In this document: one piece after another, positions 4,908 to 7,683 of the stretch
Layout of the letters: each line of letters opens with the position of its first letter
Numbering within the stretch: the stretch's first letter is position 1
Assembly: GCA_026987085.1 (NCBI GenBank)
Contig: JALSNH010000067.1
Coordinates: forward strand, 1-7,683
Source: Aquificota bacterium
Lineage (GTDB): Bacteria; Aquificota; Aquificia; Aquificales; QOAS01
Direction: 5' to 3'
DNA: 7,683 bases
Program-made: the position numbers and the translations under genes
The notes under the pieces: generated by a model
The model's database searches: none
What the model saw: only the letters and a program-made list of their open reading frames with translations
Told to the model about the DNA's origin: nothing

Positions 4908-5870
4908 TTATAAGGTTTTTAACCATTTATAAATCCTTTCCGCCAGTTGGTCCGGCATAAGTTCAAATTTCCTTAAAAGTTCTTGGGCCGTTCCGCTCTC
5001 ACCAAAAACGTCGGGTATACCTATTTTCTTAACCGGAACTGGGTAGTGTTCTCCGAGCACCGAAAAGACTGCATCTCCAAGACCACCGATAATGGAATGT
5101 TCCTCAATAGTTACCACTTTTTTGGTTTTTCTCGCACTTTCCACCAAAAGGTTCCCATCTATAGGCTTTACACTTACGGGGTCTATAACTTCCGCCTCGA
5201 TACCGTATTTCTCTTTTAAAATAGTCGCCGCATCGAGGGCGTGGGAAACCATAAGTCCTATAGCCACTATGGTTAAGTCCTTTCCTTCCCTTAAAAGGTG
5301 GCCTTTACCGAGCTCAAACTCCACATCTTCGGGATAAACAATAGGGAATTTCTCCCTTGTAAGTCTTATATAGAAGGCCCCCGGCGTTTCGTGGGCTTTA
5401 TATAGAACCTTTTTGAGGATATGGATATCGGCGGGAACGACAACCCTAATGTTAGGAATAGCCCTCATTATCGCTATATCCTCGTTCATCTGGTGGGAGG
5501 CACCGTCGGGTCCCACCGTTATACCGGTATGGGTGGCCACCAATTTCACCGGCAGGTCGTTATAACCTACATGCTGCCTAATAATCTCCCAAGCCCTTCC
5601 AGTTAAGAACATAGAAAAGGAAGAGGCAAAAACCGCCCTATCCTTATCGTAAGCCAAACCGCTGGCAACCCCTACGAGGTTCTGCTCATCTATTCCGACA
5701 TTGAAAAAGCGGTCGGGAAACTCCTTTCCAAACATTGCGGTTTTGGTTGAGGTCGAAAGGTCCCCGTCGAGAACGCACATTTTGGGGTCCTTTCTACCGA
5801 GCTCCACCAAGGTTTCACCGTAAACCTTTCTTATATCCCCTTTGGGAGCATCTTTTGTATATAAAAACAT
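4908..5870 (-). CDS. tkt: Transketolase, C-terminal subunit (pyrimidine-binding and C-terminal domains)
   Basis: This is the second half of a split, thiamine-diphosphate-dependent transketolase, which moves two-carbon ketol units between sugar phosphates. The 320-residue product has the Pyr-domain catalytic glutamate in VGIDEQNLVGVASGLA (58-73, E62) and GPDGASHQMNEDIAIMRAIP (120-139) with its conserved His. Next come VVVPAD (143-148), FYIRL/REKFP (167-176), and a C-terminal domain with LTIVAIG and VVTIEEHSIIGGLGDAV (252-268). A frame extends 23 codons further upstream into tktN, but the ATG at 5870 is chosen: it has TAAGGAGGT just upstream, which includes the tktN stop, and the extra residues do not fit the family. 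It probably assembles with the upstream subunit into an alpha2-beta2 enzyme. Confidence 0.92.
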   Translation of the reverse strand: MFLYTKDAPKGDIRKVYGETLVELGRKDPKMCVLDGDLSTSTKTAMFGKEFPDRFFNVGIDEQNLVGVASGLAYDKDRAVFASSFSMFLTGRAWEIIRQHVGYNDLPVKLVATHTGITVGPDGASHQMNEDIAIMRAIPNIRVVVPADIHILKKVLYKAHETPGAFYIRLTREKFPIVYPEDVEFELGKGHLLREGKDLTIVAIGLMVSHALDAATILKEKYGIEAEVIDPVSVKPIDGNLLVESARKTKKVVTIEEHSIIGGLGDAVFSVLGEHYPVPVKKIGIPDVFGESGTAQELLRKFELMPDQLAERIYKWLKTL

Positions 5871-5874
5871 TTGT

Positions 5875-5886
5875 AGGACCTCCTTA
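5875..5886 (-). promoter_or_regulatory. Ribosome binding site of tktC overlapping the tktN stop
   Basis: On the minus strand TAAGGAGGTCC combines the tktN stop codon TAA with a near-perfect Shine-Dalgarno sequence, placed correctly for the ATG at 5870. This indicates translational coupling of the two transketolase subunits and decides the tktC start against the longer in-frame reading. Confidence 0.85.
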
Positions 5887-6765
5887 ATTTTTTCTGTCGT
5901 ACTTTGAAAGGAATTCCTCAATTTCTTTTTCCGACACACCTAGGTCCTTCATAGCTTCTATAAACTTTTCGCGATCGGGAGCTTTACCGTGCCATGCGGG
6001 GGTGTTTTCCATAAACTTAACGCCTTTACCTTTTACGGTAATAGCCCTAATTGCTACCGGCTTTTCTTCCGAAACTTTTAGGGCCTCATCGTAGGCTTCC
6101 AAAATTTGGTTGTAATCGTGGCCATCTATAGTTATAGTGTGCCAACCGCAAGCTTGAAATTTGTCTTCTATTGGGTAAATTCCGCTGTTTACTTTTGGAA
6201 CAAAGTCGTCGAGTTGAATGTTGTTGTTATCAATAACGGCTATTAGTCTTTTGGCTTTGAAATGCTTGGCGGTCATAGCCGCTTCCCAAGTCATACCCTC
6301 CTGAAGCTCACCGTCCGAGAGAAGGGCGTAAGTCCTGTAATCGAGACCGTCTACTCTTGCCTTCAGGGCCATTCCCAACGCTATTGAAAGGCCTTGTCCA
6401 AGCGAACCGGTAGAAGCTTCCACTCCGGGTGTATGTTTTCTAGAAACGTGACCTTGAAGGGGACTTCCCAGTTGCCTTAACGTATAGAGGAGCTCCTTAT
6501 CGAAAAAACCTTTAAAAGCTAAAATTGTGTAAAAGGCCGGAGCGGCATGCCCTTTGGATAATATTACCCTATCGCGGTCCGGTTTGTAAGGATTTTTAGG
6601 GTCAACATTAACGTATCCGCCAAAATAAAGGGCTACTAGCAAATCCATTATGGAGAGCGAACCTCCGGGGTGTCCAGAACCGGCAAGGTATATAGCTTTA
6701 ATGGTTTCTATTCTTGCCCGACGGGCTATTTCCTGTAGCTCTTGTATAGAGGGCCTACTTACCAT
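5884..6765 (-). CDS. tkt: Transketolase, N-terminal subunit (TPP pyrophosphate-binding domain)
   Basis: This is the PP-domain half of the split transketolase. Over 293 residues it carries SGHPGGSLS (30-38) and LSKGHAAPAFY (69-79), with the histidine and glycine residues of the cofactor site, and TGSLGQGLS at 119-127. The Mg2+/ThDP motif begins SDGELQEG (150-157), where most members have GDGE, and ends in IDNNN (178-182). A GKGV...WHGKAP block (247-263) matches the end of the domain in single-chain transketolase. Met1 at 6765 is the only upstream start. It has no Shine-Dalgarno sequence and lies within the perfect palindrome CCATTAATGG (6762-6771). The gene leads a minus-strand operon with tktC and perhaps feoA, and diverges from rplT. 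Confidence 0.92.
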   Translation of the reverse strand: MVSRPSIQELQEIARRARIETIKAIYLAGSGHPGGSLSIMDLLVALYFGGYVNVDPKNPYKPDRDRVILSKGHAAPAFYTILAFKGFFDKELLYTLRQLGSPLQGHVSRKHTPGVEASTGSLGQGLSIALGMALKARVDGLDYRTYALLSDGELQEGMTWEAAMTAKHFKAKRLIAVIDNNNIQLDDFVPKVNSGIYPIEDKFQACGWHTITIDGHDYNQILEAYDEALKVSEEKPVAIRAITVKGKGVKFMENTPAWHGKAPDREKFIEAMKDLGVSEKEIEEFLSKYDRKN

Positions 6766-6868
6766 TAATGGTTTTTATTATCTCGCGACTTTTTAAAGGT
6801 TTTTATCTCTTTTACAAAATTTTTATTTCCTACAGAGGGATAGTAATGGTAAAATAACTCCGTTTGCT
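6766..6868. promoter_or_regulatory. Divergent promoter region for transketolase and rplT
   Basis: The 103-bp AT-rich spacer must supply both genes. For tktN, a minus-strand GATAAT at 6782-6777 would place the transcript start about five nucleotides before the ATG, giving an almost leaderless mRNA. For rplT, TAAAAT at 6850-6855 would start transcription about seven nucleotides before the ATG. In both cases the -35 match is poor. An SD-like GAGGGA sits ahead of a three-codon frame (ATG GTA AAA TAA, 6846-6857) upstream of rplT. All of these are pattern matches only. Confidence 0.35.
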
Positions 6869-7219
6869 ATGCGTGTTAAAGGACCTTCTTCTAGAAGGAG
6901 AAAAAAGAAAATTCTAAAATTAGCGAAAGGCTTTTACGGCAGGAGAAAAAACTATAGAAAAGCTAAAGAAGGTGTAATGAAAGCCCTTTACTATCAATAT
7001 GTTCATAGAAGGCTTAGAAAGCGCCAAATGAGGCGTTTGTGGATTGCAAGAATTAATGCAGCTGTAAGAGTGCATGGACTTAACTATTCCAAATTTATCC
7101 ACGGTCTACAAAAAGCTGGTATCGAGCTAGATAGAAAAGTATTGGCTGACATAGCTGTTAAGGATCCTGAAGGTTTTATACAGCTTGTTAATAAAGCTAA
7201 AGAAGCTCTTGCTGTCTAA
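6869..7219 (+). CDS. rplT: 50S ribosomal protein L20
   Basis: L20 binds 23S rRNA early in large-subunit assembly. The 116-residue, strongly basic protein has the family text RRRKKKILKLAKGFYGRRK (9-27), then RRLRKRQMRRLWIARINAA (47-65), LNYSKFIHGLQKAGIELDRK (76-95), VLADIAV and the C-terminal FIQLVNKAKEA. Length is standard (about 115-120). The start fits the family (M-P/R-VKG). It lacks a Shine-Dalgarno sequence. In most bacteria rplT follows infC and rpmI; here it stands alone, with transketolase divergent upstream and tmRNA downstream, so at least within this window the usual cluster is broken. Confidence 0.96.
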   Translation: MRVKGPSSRRRKKKILKLAKGFYGRRKNYRKAKEGVMKALYYQYVHRRLRKRQMRRLWIARINAAVRVHGLNYSKFIHGLQKAGIELDRKVLADIAVKDPEGFIQLVNKAKEALAV

Positions 7220-7247
7220 TTGATATTTGTTGAAATTTGTCAAATTT
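7220..7247. repeat. Tandem TTGA(T/A)ATTTG repeats and an adjoining palindrome after rplT
   Basis: TTGATATTTG (7220-7229) is followed at once by TTGAAATTTG (7230-7239), nine of ten identical. The second copy overlaps AAATTTG-T-CAAATTT (7233-7247), a perfect 7-nt-arm inverted repeat with a single central base. The palindrome lies right after the rplT stop. It is not followed by a T-run, so it is a poor terminator; it may be a binding site for a dimeric regulator or chance in AT-rich DNA. Confidence 0.3.
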
Positions 7248-7308
7248 AGCTCCTTTCAGTTTTCTAAATTATCTTTATTGGTTGGGTGGGAGGTTCTTTA
7301 GTAGAGTA

Positions 7309-7653
7309 GGGGGCGATAAGGTTTCGACGGGGACAGGTCGGGCCCCGAGGAGCAGGCCGGGTGGCACCCGAAACAGCCGCTAGCAACAGCTCCCGAAGCT
7401 GAACTCGCTTTGGCTGCCTAATTGACGGCAGCCCGTCCTTAAGCGGCTTGCGCCCGGTCGCTTAAGGGCGTCAAACTAGGGCGCTGGGGTCTTTTCGCTT
7501 GCCTGCCGGCGAAAAGACCGACTATTGTAGGCAGGCCCCCCTGCGGAAGTTTGCCGGTGGACGTCCGCAGGGTGGTAATAAAACACCGGCTAAGCCTGTA
7601 GAGCCTCGGAGGCCCGGCGTCTCCGGACGCGGGTTCGATTCCCGCCGCCTCCA
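7309..7653 (+). ncRNA. ssrA: Transfer-messenger RNA (tmRNA)
   Basis: tmRNA rescues stalled ribosomes and tags the nascent peptide for proteolysis. The 5' GGGGGCG (7309-7315) pairs with CGCCTCC (7646-7652) to form the acceptor stem, and the T arm GCGGG-TTCGATT-CCCGC lies at 7629-7645. The tRNA-like start GATAAGGTTTCGACGGG is typical. The tag frame at 7389-7421 reads APEAELALAA then TAA, with A at -4 of the resume GCT. Three downstream pseudoknots are readable. The first has stem 7437-7445/7459-7467 and loop GCGCCC pairing with GGGCGC at 7479-7484. The second has stem 7488-7498/7509-7519 and loop GCCTGCC pairing with 7530-7536. The third has stem 7539-7547/7564-7572 and loop GCCGGTG pairing with 7584-7590. 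After discriminator A7653 the DNA reads CTT, so CCA must be added by enzyme. Confidence 0.97.
7389..7421 (+). other. tmRNA proteolysis tag frame
   Basis: Codons GCT CCC GAA GCT GAA CTC GCT TTG GCT GCC TAA give APEAELALAA, preceded in the tagged protein by the alanine charged on tmRNA. The ending LALAA is the usual recognition end for ClpXP-type proteases. A longer in-frame reading from the GCA at 7383 would add Ala-Thr, but the GCT at 7389 has the conserved A at -4. Confidence 0.9.
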
Positions 7654-7661
7654 CTTTTTTC
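7654..7661 (+). terminator. T-run just downstream of tmRNA
   Basis: Six T residues (7655-7660) directly follow the tRNA-like acceptor and T-arm stems of ssrA, so the mature RNA structure itself can serve as the terminator stem. The remaining 20 or so bases to the window end show no feature. Confidence 0.6.
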
Positions 7662-7683
7662 AGATAATGCCTACCAAATACGG

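Noticed and set aside
5871..5939. 23-codon N-terminal extension of the transketolase C subunit
   Set aside because: It lies inside tktN, does not match the family, and the ATG at 5870 has a near-perfect Shine-Dalgarno sequence.
7439..7654. Minus-strand frame of 71 codons beginning MEAAGIEPASG
   Set aside because: It is antisense to the tmRNA. The MEAAGIEPA start is the familiar spurious reading of a tRNA-like T arm and acceptor stem.
1..7683. CRISPR array or phage genes
   Set aside because: No regularly spaced repeats and no integrase, capsid or other phage-like protein are present.

Overview
The window looks like a piece of a thermophilic Aquificota chromosome (inference). Two markers point there. 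The sodium-symporter protein is, from memory, very close to Aquifex aeolicus LeuT along its whole membrane core. The tmRNA encodes the tag APEAELALAA, which I recall as the A. aeolicus tag. A two-polypeptide transketolase and GC-rich structured RNA inside AT-rich DNA also fit a thermophile. I cannot name the genus.

Layout. 1-347 (-): 5' part of cmk (cytidylate kinase), running off the window. 393-2669 (+): moaE, then a LeuT-type sodium:amino-acid symporter with an extra domain of about 100 residues in one periplasmic loop. 3849-2666 (-): ubiE/menG methyltransferase and a PAP2 phosphatase, two nucleotides apart, meeting the symporter gene tail to tail over a bidirectional terminator. 3850-4568: about 720 bases without an intact gene. 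This stretch holds a GC-rich, hairpin-dense island beside ubiE and a decayed frame that resembles part of an IS200/IS605 tnpB. 6765-4569 (-): transketolase N- and C-terminal subunits, then an orphan feoA. 6869-7219 (+): rplT. 7309-7653 (+): ssrA (tmRNA), followed by a T-run terminator.

How the genes work together. Most are housekeeping: nucleotide salvage (cmk), molybdenum cofactor (moaE), amino-acid uptake (symporter), quinone methylation (ubiE), lipid phosphate hydrolysis (PAP2), non-oxidative pentose phosphate/Calvin-type carbon rearrangement (transketolase), iron uptake (feoA), translation (rplT) and ribosome rescue (ssrA). The tight couplings are tktN-tktC and ubiE-PAP2. Several genes (cmk, moaE, the symporter, tktN, rplT) lack a clear Shine-Dalgarno sequence, whereas ubiE, PAP2 and tktC have strong ones.

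The most unusual items are the loop domain in the LeuT-like transporter, which carries the protein's only two cysteines, and the GC-rich structured island upstream of ubiE.
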